Below are positions 23,299-33,388 of a stretch of DNA of 64,000 nt, one piece after another; within the stretch, counting starts at the first letter, position 1; the number at the start of each line of letters is the position of its first letter. The DNA is from Cryoendolithus antarcticus. Taxonomy: Eukaryota > Ascomycota > Dothideomycetes > Cladosporiales > Cladosporiaceae. The DNA is taken from assembly GCA_002077065.1 (NCBI GenBank), contig NAJO01000003.1, positions 930,001 to 994,000 of the forward strand. The letters are read 5' to 3'. The position numbers and the translations under genes are program-made. The notes below the pieces were generated by a model that was not told the origin of the DNA, ran no database searches, and saw only the letters and a list, made by a program, of their open reading frames with translations.

Positions 23299-23809
23299 GC
23301 CGGTGCGAACAGAGTTTGGTGGTTTGGTAGGGTGTTACGGTATACCCATGCATTGGACTACAGGCTAAGACAAGTTTCCTTGGAAGTGGGTATCAATGTA
23401 CGATAGGCTGTATGATACGGGACTAATGAAGCTTCCTGTTGACGTGACGGATCTGACCAAGGCACCGCTGCGATTGTCTTCAAGTTACCGGAGTGCACTG
23501 GATCCTGACAACGGAATGTTGGTTTGCATTGGGACAGAAGATACAATGAGTTGAGTTTGAAATTCGCGTTCTTCTGTCTCGCCGTCATGCATATGTTCTG
23601 TCTTCTTACAGTGCCGTACAGGACACTTCACTCATACGTCGCCGTCTACTGAGAAAGCGGCCATGCCACAGATCCGAAGCGCCATACACGATCGCACCCT
23701 CCGCTCGAGCCTCCAGCGTCAGCACCTGCGTCGCCAAAACGAAACTCGTGCGTAACCTTGTCAGGTTGTTACACTGCCGACGGTACTGCCCATTACAATC
23801 GCACCCACC
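23299..23809. other. Convergent intergenic region
   Basis: Lies between the extended Iec3 frame and the convergent hypothetical gene. No gene, RNA or repeat recognised. Confidence 0.5.
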
Positions 23810-25147
23810 TCACTCCACCCCACTAGTCAACTTAGCCCAGTCCCCCTCGCTCGCCAAGCCCTTGATGTACTCCTGATCCGCCATCCCCAGCCTCCCGAAC
23901 ACAGCCTCAATCTCCTCTCCTTTCTCGTTGACGAACACCACGACACCTTCCTTCACACCATATAGCTCCGCAGTGACTCTCGATTTACCGATGTCCCACT
24001 TGCGCATCTTCTCCCCATAGTCATTCAGCAACTTCATCCGCTTCTCTACTCTAGCTTCACACACCATGCGAACCTTTTCTGCTTGGCTCTGCACTGGCTC
24101 ATAGATGAGGGCGTGAATGAGGTGCTCGACTTCTTCTACGCTCTTCCCGTGCTTGGCAGCAAAAGGCTCGGCGTCGAATTGGCGACGGAACTCTTGGGCT
24201 AGGGCCGTGTACATTGATGTTGGCCAGCGTTGCCAGTAGGGAGGCTTGAGGGAGAATGTCGCGGGATCTTTGAGAGGCGTGGTGCTAAGAGGCGATATGT
24301 AAGACTTCTGGTGGCGTGGTGAGAGTGCGGGGATATCTTTCATGAGGCGCTGAGGAGTGGGCGTCACAAGTGTATGCGTGCTCAAAGCTGGATTGACAGG
24401 AGTGCGCTGTGTTGGAAGCGTTGTCGGTGTTGAAGGCGAGGCAGCAGTTGCTGTGGCCACCAGAGATTTTGTTGGTGTCTTCGCGACAGTCTTGGGCTTG
24501 ATGGGAGTAACTGTGCGTCCGTTCGTCGGCTTCGCTGCCGTCTTCGTCGGTGTAGATGCAGCTGCCTTTGCCGTCACCTTCGTGGGTTGAGCTGCACCTG
24601 GCTTTGCTGAGGGCTTGGTAGAGGGCGTCGTTGGCTTCTTGCTGGCAGGTGTTGCAACATCGTGATCGTCGTTTGCACGTTTGCGCTTCGTCGCGGTGTT
24701 CTCTTGAGGTTCGATTGGCGTAGTCGGCAATGCTGACGACGGCTCAGCGTCATCGGTGAGATCGATCACATCGTCGCGATAAATCGCTTTGGCCGCGCCT
24801 TCGCTTACTGGACATGGGCCGTCCGTGGCAATCGCTGTAGTTGGTGGCGTTGGCAGTGTCGGTCGGACCGCCTGCTCATCGATCGAAGCAATCCCCAAGC
24901 TGTCACTCTGATCCGTCAAAAAGTTCACAACGCCGTCCATGGCTGCGTTCTGGGTGACGACAACACTAGTAGGCAATTCCGTGGAAGGCTGACGAATATT
25001 CTGCAGAATAGCAGGAACTTCGGCCTCAGCAAGTGGCTGCTCCGGAAGGCACTCACGGACATTGGTGAATTCGTTGCTGTAAGGCCCGTGTTGAGAGTAT
25101 TGGCGTGGGACATCATCCCAGTGAACGGACGAGAGCAGTGTGAACAT
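23810..25147 (-). CDS. Hypothetical nuclear-type protein with Lys/Thr/Pro/Ala-rich linker
   Basis: Single-exon frame, 445 aa, starting MFTLLSSVHWDDV. Residues about 1-140 are weakly conserved-looking and acidic (DDVIDLTDDAE, reminiscent of a SUMO-interaction-like hydrophobic-acidic patch). Residues about 150-290 are a low-complexity Lys/Thr/Pro/Ala linker with KRKRAND and repeated PTK-type units, suggesting a nuclear or chromatin-associated protein. The C-terminal 150 residues are compact and mixed helical: PYWQRWPTSMYTALAQEF, EEVEHLIHALIYEPV, and a beta-like AELYGVKEGVVVFVNEKG. The last block is probably a folded domain. I do not recognise the family. Confidence 0.6.
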   Translation of the reverse strand: MFTLLSSVHWDDVPRQYSQHGPYSNEFTNVRECLPEQPLAEAEVPAILQNIRQPSTELPTSVVVTQNAAMDGVVNFLTDQSDSLGIASIDEQAVRPTLPTPPTTAIATDGPCPVSEGAAKAIYRDDVIDLTDDAEPSSALPTTPIEPQENTATKRKRANDDHDVATPASKKPTTPSTKPSAKPGAAQPTKVTAKAAASTPTKTAAKPTNGRTVTPIKPKTVAKTPTKSLVATATAASPSTPTTLPTQRTPVNPALSTHTLVTPTPQRLMKDIPALSPRHQKSYISPLSTTPLKDPATFSLKPPYWQRWPTSMYTALAQEFRRQFDAEPFAAKHGKSVEEVEHLIHALIYEPVQSQAEKVRMVCEARVEKRMKLLNDYGEKMRKWDIGKSRVTAELYGVKEGVVVFVNEKGEEIEAVFGRLGMADQEYIKGLASEGDWAKLTSGVE

Positions 25148-25396
25148 CTAGGGTGAAAGCAGTAATGCAGGTTGATGGCCCCGCGAAAGATAACTATTCT
25201 TCTTGGATGTTTGGAAGTAGTGAGGACAGTGGTAAATTCGAGGGTCAGGAAGCTGGCGTGGCTGCGCTCAAGTGGAAGTAGCGCAAACCCTCCATCGCTC
25301 CTTTCTCAGTGGCCGCCACACAGCGTCTCGGTAGAAGAGCAGCGAGCCTTTGGTATCGGTATCATTGCGTACAGTCGCATCAACTCTTTTGTTCCT

Positions 25397-26284
25397 CTAC
25401 TGCACCTTTGCGCATCCCTCAGCAAACTTTTCACAAGTCGCCAGGAAACCCCAAGTGCCCGCTCCGTTGTACTCCATGCACTGCTGCGCATACACTGGAC
25501 TGGTGGTTCCACACCCATCTCCCAGTAGAATACAATCATACCCCTTGGAGTACGCGTCTTGCAACGTGCCGCCAACACACTGATCTGTGTTAACTCCTGT
25601 GAAGAATAGCGTCGTGATGCCCTCCTTGTGCAGATACAGCTCAAGATCCGTGTCCGAGCCCCAGAGAGCAGACATACGGTTCTTGTGAATCCAGACATCA
25701 GGCAGCTTGGACAACTTTGATCCTTCTTCCCACAATTCGTTCAAAGGAGGCTGCAGCGCCGAATTCCATTGATCGCGCATCAGGAGCTTGCCAGCTTCAA
25801 TGTCTTTGCCCGTGTCCGGATCCTGGACTGTGCCCATCTCACTTCCCAAGCCATTGTAGTGCTTCGCGCTCTTGTTGGCCTCGTGCGCCTTCTTATACTT
25901 GCCTGGGAACCCGAACGCTTTCTTCACACCTGGTGGCATCTCGTTCACTTCCTTCTCGGTCAGACCCCAGTTCACCCAGAGTACTCGCACACCGGCTTTC
26001 CGAGCCCCTGGGACGGCGTGCTTGACCAGCTGGTCTTTCGCCTTGTGCCCTGCGCCGTCGGTGCCTCGACCAAGCGCGGGTGAGAGGAAGAAGTTTTGCA
26101 TATCGATGACGATCAGTGCGGATTTTGCTGGATCGACTGTGATCTGATCGGTAGTGGTAGCAACCTGGAGACGGCTTGAAGGCGAGGAAGATGACGATGG
26201 GCGTGACAGATCATAGCCGCTTTCGTGCGAGTGAAGCCAGAAGTTGGTAGCATTGCCGATGTGGGTCTGCTTAGAGTCTTCCAT
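25397..26284 (-). CDS. Isochorismatase-family cysteine hydrolase
   Basis: Single-exon gene, 295 aa. The fold signature is clear: SALIVIDMQNFFLSP with catalytic Asp61, WIHKNRMSAL with Lys201, and FFTGVNTDQCVGGT with the nucleophile Cys236. These form the Asp-Lys-Cys triad of isochorismatase/nicotinamidase-like hydrolases, including the cis-peptide-bearing VNTDQC turn. The core is preceded by a 45-residue Ser-rich segment. An insertion around residues 110-170 (PPGVKKAFGFPGKYKK) is seen in fungal members acting on small amides or unknown substrates. No nearby isochorismate or NAD pathway gene is present, so the substrate cannot be inferred. It is in tandem with the upstream hypothetical, 249 bp apart. 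Confidence 0.9.
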   Translation of the reverse strand: MEDSKQTHIGNATNFWLHSHESGYDLSRPSSSSSPSSRLQVATTTDQITVDPAKSALIVIDMQNFFLSPALGRGTDGAGHKAKDQLVKHAVPGARKAGVRVLWVNWGLTEKEVNEMPPGVKKAFGFPGKYKKAHEANKSAKHYNGLGSEMGTVQDPDTGKDIEAGKLLMRDQWNSALQPPLNELWEEGSKLSKLPDVWIHKNRMSALWGSDTDLELYLHKEGITTLFFTGVNTDQCVGGTLQDAYSKGYDCILLGDGCGTTSPVYAQQCMEYNGAGTWGFLATCEKFAEGCAKVQ

Positions 26285-26707
26285 CTTGTCGAACGTGCGT
26301 AGATGTATGGGTCAAATTAGAGCAGATAGGTATGAAGATTTGAGGAAGTGTAGTGAGTTAAGGGAAAGTGTATAGGAAGATGAAGAGGAAGACACGAAGC
26401 CAATCAAGTTACTACACCATTCAGCGTCGGCAAATGCTGCTATTGATGACATGCGCTTCATGTCAGTGCGGCATGTGGTTGTCGCAGTATTGAACGACCG
26501 TCCATTGAGCGAGCGGGGTGAGGTCGCCGATAAGCGTTAGGAGCTGTCGAGCTTCCGCATTGGGCAAGCTCGCCCACATAGATCGGATTCTGTGAGTGAA
26601 ATGTCATTTGCATGACTGTGTAGGGTAGCTCTCACCTATCGCACAGCCCACAGAAGACTTCACTGTCAGCTCCACTTTCCTCACCCTCGCCGGCTCACCG
26701 TGCGACT
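26285..26707. other. Intergenic region
   Basis: 423 bp between the isochorismatase start and the PARN-like stop, both minus strand. It holds the isochorismatase promoter; nothing else is recognised. Confidence 0.5.
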
Positions 26708-28591
26708 TCACTCGGTACCTTGCAACACGCACACTCCTTCCTCAGTCCCGAACACCCTCAAACGGTTCCCGTATACACGCCAGAAGTCCGCAGTGAAACG
26801 TGGCATGCCGCCTTCGATACCTCGTATTTCTTGCTTTGTAGGCTGATAGCCTGCCTTCTTGTTCGGATCGATCTTGAACAGGTCGTCTTCCGCAACTGCG
26901 CCGATGGCGGGATCACCGCCCTTTATCCAGTTGTTGCCGAGAGAGGAGGGCACGAAAGCTTCGGCTTGCGGCGAGAGTGACAGAGAAGCGTTGGCTGGTT
27001 TCGTCGGAGTCTTCTGCGGTATCGGGATGGAAGCTTGCGCATAGGACTTATTGGCTTGCGGCATCTCGTTACTAGTAGACGGACTTTCGGCATCTTTGAT
27101 GTTGGAAGCATCGCGAGGTCCAGTCGCAGGTCCTGCGCTCCCGAGGTTGAACGCCTTGACAGCAGCGGAAAGCAGGCCTTGACCAGTAGCCACTGCGCTG
27201 CTGACAATACTTGGCTTCCGCATGTGACTACCAAGCTCCACACCACCTTGCTCGTCGTCAACGTCTTCCACATATGCGCCTTCCCGCTCAAGCTTCATCG
27301 ACAGTCTAATCGCGATCTGTGCGGTGAGCCAGCTGTCAAAGCCTGCCTCGTGGAAGACCTGAACATCTTGGTATTTGCTATGTAGTGGATCAAGCTCGTC
27401 GATGTGTATCTCTGAGTGCTCAAGCTGGGTAGCTATCTCCCCAAGAGACGAGGCAGGGTTGATGTCGCCGCAGTTATGGGTAGCCATGTACTTTGTGTCA
27501 ACGATGAGAGGCCAGTGCTTGTGCATGAGCTTGGAGAACTCATCTACACTGTCAGGTAGGGGGCCAATGAACGTTCTGTAGATATAGACGAGATCAAGAA
27601 AGCAATTGTGGCCGACCATCACACGGGGTCTGCTGCGCAACTTGAATTCTGCGCGGTGGAAATGAGCATTGTACTCGTCCATGTCCGCGTAGACAGCTTC
27701 GCCGGTTACCTTATCTGTGGCGCATAGCCTGAGATTAAAGTCCGAGATGTTGATACCCAGGAGCGACTCGACGATCCAGGAGAAGCCCTTCTGTCGGCCG
27801 ATGCGTTCTTTTAGTTCGGCCTTGCGATCAGCGAGTATGCGCGCTTCACGCTCTTGAACGAAATGGACGATCTGGATTCCTCCTCGCCGGGATACTGTGA
27901 CCAATTTCGGGTACTCTGCTCTTACTACCTGGTGGATCAAACGACGCGCAAATCGGGTCATCTCTGGTGTGTCTTCACCAAGCGAAGTCGTTGCGACCGG
28001 AGTGATGGTTATATAGCTCTCGGCCTCAGGCGATCCATCCGCAAGCCAAGTGTTGATCTGACTGCGCACACGTTGGAGAAGGGCTAGGGACTCGACGTCG
28101 CTCTCCTTCAGCTGAAGGTCCTGTATAGCACTCTTGTCCTGCCTGTTCGCATGGGATTCCCTCGCCTGGCGTATCTCATCTGGTGCCATATAGGGTATGC
28201 CGACACTGAAGGGCTTGCTAAAGTCATAACCAACGCGAATAAGGAAGTCCGTAGCCGAGCTAGAAAAGGAGAAGTCTCTCTCGAGATCCAGCCCCGGCAC
28301 ATCGACCAAAGGTGTAAGCTCGAAGTTGTACGGCTTGCAAATGTACTTGCCGGTCTCAGCATCCTCGGTCACACAAGTGAGACCGATCTGCAGGATAGTA
28401 TACTTCTCAGCCGCTTCCTTCACTTCAACGTAGCGCTCTTGCAAGGTCGCCCTCCCTGCTCGGCGCTTCGTCCCCGTCTGCTTCACTGGCACCCCGGATA
28501 GCTCCAGGTCAAAAGCGACGAAGTGGCTCTCGGAGATGTCGGCAAGAATGTCCAGGATGAGTGGGTAGAACGAGGTCTTGTTGACGTCCAT
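26708..28591 (-). CDS. CAF1/PARN-family poly(A)-specific 3' exoribonuclease
   Basis: Single-exon gene, 627 aa from ATG 28591; the frame extends slightly upstream but this ATG fits the family start. DEDD-type exonuclease core: HFVAFDLELSG gives Asp28 and Glu30 of the first motif. MVGHNCFLDLVYIYRTFIGPLP provides the central Asp motif. AGFDSWLTAQIAIRL near residue 405 gives the last conserved block with HEAGFDS. A large insertion between the motifs and an extended C-terminal Ser/Pro linker are typical of PARN-like rather than CCR4-NOT CAF1 proteins. The short block WRVYGNRLRVFGTEEGVCVL at the C-terminus is the fungal PARN tail. Role: deadenylation or trimming of poly(A) and small RNAs, by family. 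Confidence 0.86.
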   Translation of the reverse strand: MDVNKTSFYPLILDILADISESHFVAFDLELSGVPVKQTGTKRRAGRATLQERYVEVKEAAEKYTILQIGLTCVTEDAETGKYICKPYNFELTPLVDVPGLDLERDFSFSSSATDFLIRVGYDFSKPFSVGIPYMAPDEIRQARESHANRQDKSAIQDLQLKESDVESLALLQRVRSQINTWLADGSPEAESYITITPVATTSLGEDTPEMTRFARRLIHQVVRAEYPKLVTVSRRGGIQIVHFVQEREARILADRKAELKERIGRQKGFSWIVESLLGINISDFNLRLCATDKVTGEAVYADMDEYNAHFHRAEFKLRSRPRVMVGHNCFLDLVYIYRTFIGPLPDSVDEFSKLMHKHWPLIVDTKYMATHNCGDINPASSLGEIATQLEHSEIHIDELDPLHSKYQDVQVFHEAGFDSWLTAQIAIRLSMKLEREGAYVEDVDDEQGGVELGSHMRKPSIVSSAVATGQGLLSAAVKAFNLGSAGPATGPRDASNIKDAESPSTSNEMPQANKSYAQASIPIPQKTPTKPANASLSLSPQAEAFVPSSLGNNWIKGGDPAIGAVAEDDLFKIDPNKKAGYQPTKQEIRGIEGGMPRFTADFWRVYGNRLRVFGTEEGVCVLQGTE

Positions 28592-29180
28592 GTTGGCTAC
28601 TGCCTTGCGCACTGCGGGCGCGCTGTCGTCCGAGCCTCGTACGAAAGCCTGTGGAATGTGGAGCGAAGACGTCGAAGTCGCAGATATAGAAGGAGAGGTC
28701 GCGTGCTGCGATACTTACGTTGGTGTGTGTATTGTAGCAGACTGCATCGCCACGGAGAAGCGGAGAGGTGCAGCGTGATTGCTATGAGCACACTGGATCT
28801 CACATGCGATTCTGCGCGAACGTAGGTGCACGACGATTTCAATGACTTGTGACACCTCTCGCGCAATCCTTTCGGTAAGGTGGAGGCTTACGTTGATCGA
28901 TTGTAGGGAAAGAGACACCGAAGGTATACGTTAAGGATCAGTGGCTTTTTAGCTGTTTGCCGGGCCCGGTTACCCGCTTTCGGCATTCCGAGACTTCGAC
29001 TTCATCAGATCCAAACCTACAAACTATCTAGAATATCTCAATACACATTGCTTCGTGAGGTGTATTAATCACTCCGTAGAAAGGCGGCTCGATCCATGGT
29101 GGATTGGAGACAGTGCAGTCCAGAAGACTGCATCCCATCTCCATCCGATTTCTGGCTTACTTAGACGGATCCGAGCCACC
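28592..29180. promoter_or_regulatory. Divergent promoter region, PARN-like/IWR1
   Basis: 589 bp between divergent start codons. No other gene seen. Confidence 0.4.
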
Positions 29181-30405
29181 ATGAACGGTCCTGGAGTCGT
29201 GCGCCTACAGCGCCGCCGCGATGAGCTACCACCGGATGCTCTCTTCGTCGAGCGCAGGTCCAAGCGGAAGCTCGAGGCACAGGAAGACGACGAATCGACA
29301 CATCGACTTAAATATATCCGCAAGCAGGACTCTATTGACATCTGTGAGAGCGCTTCCAGTGCCGGAACGGATCAGAGTCGACGCTCGTCTTCCCCTGCAC
29401 TTTCGGGAACCTCAAGGAGGGTGTTCCATCTCAAGCAATCGAATGGCGTCAGATCGAGTCAACGAGCCACGAGCGCGAGGTATCCTGCTCAGTCAAGCCC
29501 TGTGATTGCTACTGTGGTCGAGCAAAGGGCTCAGACTCGCCATGTAGCTTCTCCTGGCCGTACTGCTGCTACACGCGATGTCTCGGCTTCGTTTCCGCTC
29601 AAGCGAGCTGGTAGAGGTACTGCACCGCGAACCGGCGATGCTATGCAAGTCTCCGACGCTCCACAACCTACTCTCGTGCACTCGCAGCTCGCAGCCGAAC
29701 GTAAGAAGTACGAGCTGCTAGCTCAGGAAGCACACTCGCATGCCCTAGAGGAGATCGCGAAAACGCCGAGGCCAGAAGTCAAGGTTAAACCGCGATTATC
29801 TCCTGCGCGAGCAAAGGCTTTACACGAAGCGCGACAATCGCAAACACCCGAAGCGGTGCCATCACACCTTGGCGATGCTATGGATGTTGGCCCTGATTCT
29901 GATCATGTGTTTGACACCTATGTCTTAGCCGCAAACGACATTGATGAGGCCATGGACGATGTCCAAGGACCTCAAGCAAGCCTCGAAAACATTGGCTATC
30001 TCGTGATCAGTGAAGACGACGAGAAGCTGTGGGAGGAGCTCATGGAGCAGGAAGAAGACGTCGATCTCGAAGTCGACGATGAGGAAGACGAAAACGGTAT
30101 GAATGACTATTAAGTCGACGCTGAAGACATTGGCTGACTCTATGCTTGCAGCTGAGGATCATTATGGTGCAGATTATCCTTCTGATGAGCTAGCATCGGA
30201 GGATGAATTCGATCGCGGCGCATATGGCTATCGGGATCATGCTGGTTCCGACGACGAGCAATACGATAAGGCTCACTGGAGCGATGAGGACAACGCAGAG
30301 GCTCTGGGCGATGATCTCGCAGTGAAAGGAATGCCTGCCCAATTTGCAAAATATGTCGCTCTCAAGCATCGGAATCTTGCGGTCTCTGCGGACGACGAGG
30401 ACTGA
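29181..30405 (+). CDS. IWR1: RNA polymerase II nuclear-import factor Iwr1
   Basis: Exons 29181-30096 and 30152-30405 are joined in phase 1 by GTATGA...GCAG and give 389 aa. ATG has a strong context (GCCACCATG). The N-terminus MNGPGVVRLQRRRDELPPDAL with VERRSKRK matches the conserved start of Iwr1 proteins. The middle is basic and disordered. The conserved acidic Iwr1 domain spans the splice: VFDTYVL, then acidic runs, AEDHYGADYPSDE, EFDRGAYGYRDH and DEQYDKAHWSDED. Iwr1 binds assembled RNA polymerase II and directs its nuclear import. Confidence 0.84.
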
Positions 30406-31806
30406 CTCCTAATCAGTGTGATATGAATTAAGGAGGGCAGTCGTCCTGGTGAGCTCGCCAAGCCGTCTCGCCTGGTTTCCAGATTCATCGAAGCCTACTT
30501 CGTGCACTTGGAAATACACATGCCCTGGCGCTGCTCGTGGATTTCAGACCGGTATATCGGGACGCAGTGCACCTAATGGCAATAGATACGTTGCTTGTGC
30601 GGACTGAACCAGCTTCTCGTGACTTTCGAAGCATTTTCTGGGGCTGCCATTGTGGTATGCTGCAGTGACGGCAAGAGGCCGCTGTGTTTCGGCACACGCA
30701 TCACATCTGTCATTGGGATCCGGTCGTCTCTCCAGGACGCCATGGCGTTCCTATGAGTGCTCCGGTGTAGAGTAAGCATGTGAGAGTAAGTACTCGGCAA
30801 TGATGAGAGTAAGGCAGGAGGAATAGGGTAAAAGTGACACTGTAAATCTTAACTTCCATCACTGTATGGGGAGACACACAGTGTTGCGGGACGCTCTCCG
30901 GTCCACTCTACGTTCAATTTGCCAACAGCGTCGATGTAATTTTTGCACCAGTCCTTGCCTGTTCTTCAGCTATCCCTTTTCCTCATGAAGGGCATACGGT
31001 AGACGTAGGAGCTACATAGGTCCCGATCTTGATCATTCCATTGATGCTATCCCCGATCGCGCCATCTTTCCAGCCAGTGTAGAGAACGAATAGCTGCTTC
31101 GATAATATCAAACGTGGGGTTCATAGGTTCGCCACGGTATAAGAAGCACCCTATATCTGTTTTTGGGCCGTCGATTGTTGCTATGGATCGCTACAGCGCG
31201 ATTGTGAACGTTATACATGCCTTCTGAGGAATCAGGCTTTAGGGCCGGAGATAGAGGCTATCTGCCAAGAATCTCTGACATCACGCCGAGCAACCTCGAT
31301 TAGGCCTTAGCGGTATGAGTCCGCACGGATGCAAAACCGCCGGAGTAAGTTACATGTACGATACATCCAAGCCTCCCATAAGAGGGCTCAATGTGGCGCT
31401 CTCAGCCTTTCACTCTGCCTCCTTTGCGACCCGGTTGCCACAGAACGGCCGGGAGTATTTGCATAGCGAGTACTTGACGAGGCCGGCATAGTCCGAGCGC
31501 ACGAATCTTGTGGTGCTCAGCTCGAGGTACAAGGCTTCCAGGATGCACCTCGATGCAGCTGGGCACTGGAAGTATGGGAAGATAAGAACGAGCAGTCGGA
31601 ATATTGGCGAGGCTGAACAAGAGTATAGAAAGCGGCCACTCCTCGAGGCCGCATGGTAAAAACGCTTGTGTGACGACTGTAGCATTTTCTTCTCGTCTCC
31701 CTTCAATCTCTACATGTTCCGCGCAAGTCGACTTCACGAGTACTTCGTCTCAATCACTACCAGTTGACAGCCAAGCCAAAGAGCATTTGTACCCCCAAGA
31801 CTAGCC
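30406..31806. other. Gene-poor stretch
   Basis: About 1.4 kb with only short, unconvincing frames (for example minus 31737-31402). No domain, RNA or transposon terminus is recognised. Start of the sparse part of the window. Confidence 0.5.
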
Positions 31807-32193
31807 ATGAGCTCTCGGAGCTGCTATAATCCGAGTAATGAAACGCAACCCAACGAGCATCCCTGTAATTCCGATGCCGATGTCAGCGTCTGTTGCAATG
31901 TCGAAGACGAGTGCACCTCAAACGGGTTGTGCAAATACCGCGGCGACAGTAACAACAACTGGCTCTGGCGGGGGACTTGTACCGACCCTACCTGGGAGTC
32001 TGACACATGCCCGCACTACTGCTTGAACATTACCCAAGGTACACTCAAGTCGCCAATCCCGGCCACGACGTGTGCTGACCGTACTGTCATGATTGTGGAG
32101 GCAGAGAATTACGAGCGGCCTTGGGAAGCGGACTCGCAGCCGCGAGTTGAGCTTGATGGTGGGTATGCTGAGGCTTATCGGGATCACAGATGA
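31807..32193 (+). CDS. Cysteine-rich ectodomain-like protein, probably fragmentary
   Basis: A 128-codon frame starting MSSRSCYNPSNETQ. Its first 75 residues contain ten cysteines in a spacing typical of fungal secreted or single-pass membrane unknowns (CYNP ... HPCNSD ... VSVCCNVEDECTSNGLC ... GTCTDPTWESDTCPHYC). Those proteins normally have a signal peptide before and a membrane helix after this domain. Neither is visible here: the upstream frame closes at a TGA about 35 bases earlier, and the frame stops soon after the domain. It may be a remnant, or a gene with unresolved flanking exons. No function assigned. Confidence 0.45.
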   Translation: MSSRSCYNPSNETQPNEHPCNSDADVSVCCNVEDECTSNGLCKYRGDSNNNWLWRGTCTDPTWESDTCPHYCLNITQGTLKSPIPATTCADRTVMIVEAENYERPWEADSQPRVELDGGYAEAYRDHR

Positions 32194-33388
32194 CAAGCTA
32201 TTGAAGAGCGAGGGATCGCAAAGTATGTGCAACACTATGCCTACTCTTCATGGAGTTTCTGACTTTGAACAGAGAGTGTTGTCAACGCCGCTATCTCCAA
32301 GAGACCCACACTCAGCACCAAGGCGCCTTGGCCGGCGGTAGTACAACAAGCGGCGTATATCGGAGGGAAGTTCGGGAATCTCTACATCGGTCCATGGGTC
32401 GCGGTAGGGGAGAGGGATCGTGGTACTCTGTTATCTATCAGTCAAAGTTAGGCGGAGGTTAGGCGTAGGGGTTGTACCGCGACAGTGAGGCCTCCGGAAT
32501 AGACTCTTTCAGTTGCCTCAGTATTCGCCCTTCGAGATTCCGGTGCATGCCAAGACGACTATACTGGGTATGGCAGGCGGGATGACCCTATCGCTACTCC
32601 CTATCGCTCTTTACTTGCGCTTTACCTGCTAGCTGCGATCACGGAGTCAAGTCGCGTCAATATAAGCCACATGGCTTGTTTGCATGTCTTGAACATTCCC
32701 TCCAACTATACACATTCACGCTCCACTTGCTCACTTCATGATGGCTTTGCCTTTCAATGTCAAGGTGTGCAAGATTCGGGAGCTAAGCATCCGCATCCAG
32801 AAGTGCCAGGGTCGCATCGAGAGCGCATTGTTGTAGCCTGTTCTGTTGTATGCTTCTCTCGTGTGCGTCTGCTAACTCCCAACGAGGCTTGGGGACAAGA
32901 AGACGTAAGACGAGGAGTAATTGGATTCGTTAGATGCGCAAAGAGATGGCAGAAAGTTAGGCTTAATATGTGTATGGAGAGAATGCGCGGATGTAGAGTC
33001 CATTGCTATGTTAGCAAAACGGAAGTACCCGTCGGCCACTCCGCTAGCTAGGCTTCCGCGGTAGGTCGGGACGGGGTGTACAGTATGCGGGATGGAACCA
33101 CAAGCATTTGTCTGCTGCGCCACTGAAGTCGGATCTATTGCTTAATAAGTGTCTCGTTACACAGGGTGTCTCGCGACGCAGGGATGGACGTTACTCGACC
33201 CATGGGCTTGGCGTTTCGGTCCAATGAGCTCCCGAAGTCCGGCGCCTGCCATGGCGTGTATGGTCGCCATCTCAATCATGACTAGACTATCGTACGCTTC
33301 AGCAAACGCTCACGAATCGACCTCATGCCACGTGATCAGCTGATCCTGAGTGTGGTGAATTGACAGCCAGCATGTCCGGCTTTCGATC
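32194..33388. other. Gene-poor stretch upstream of the Zn2Cys6 regulator
   Basis: About 1.2 kb. Frames at 32671-33051 and 33149-33343 have no recognisable features. A short upstream frame, ATG 33372 to TGA 33428, overlaps the regulator's start in another frame. Confidence 0.45.
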
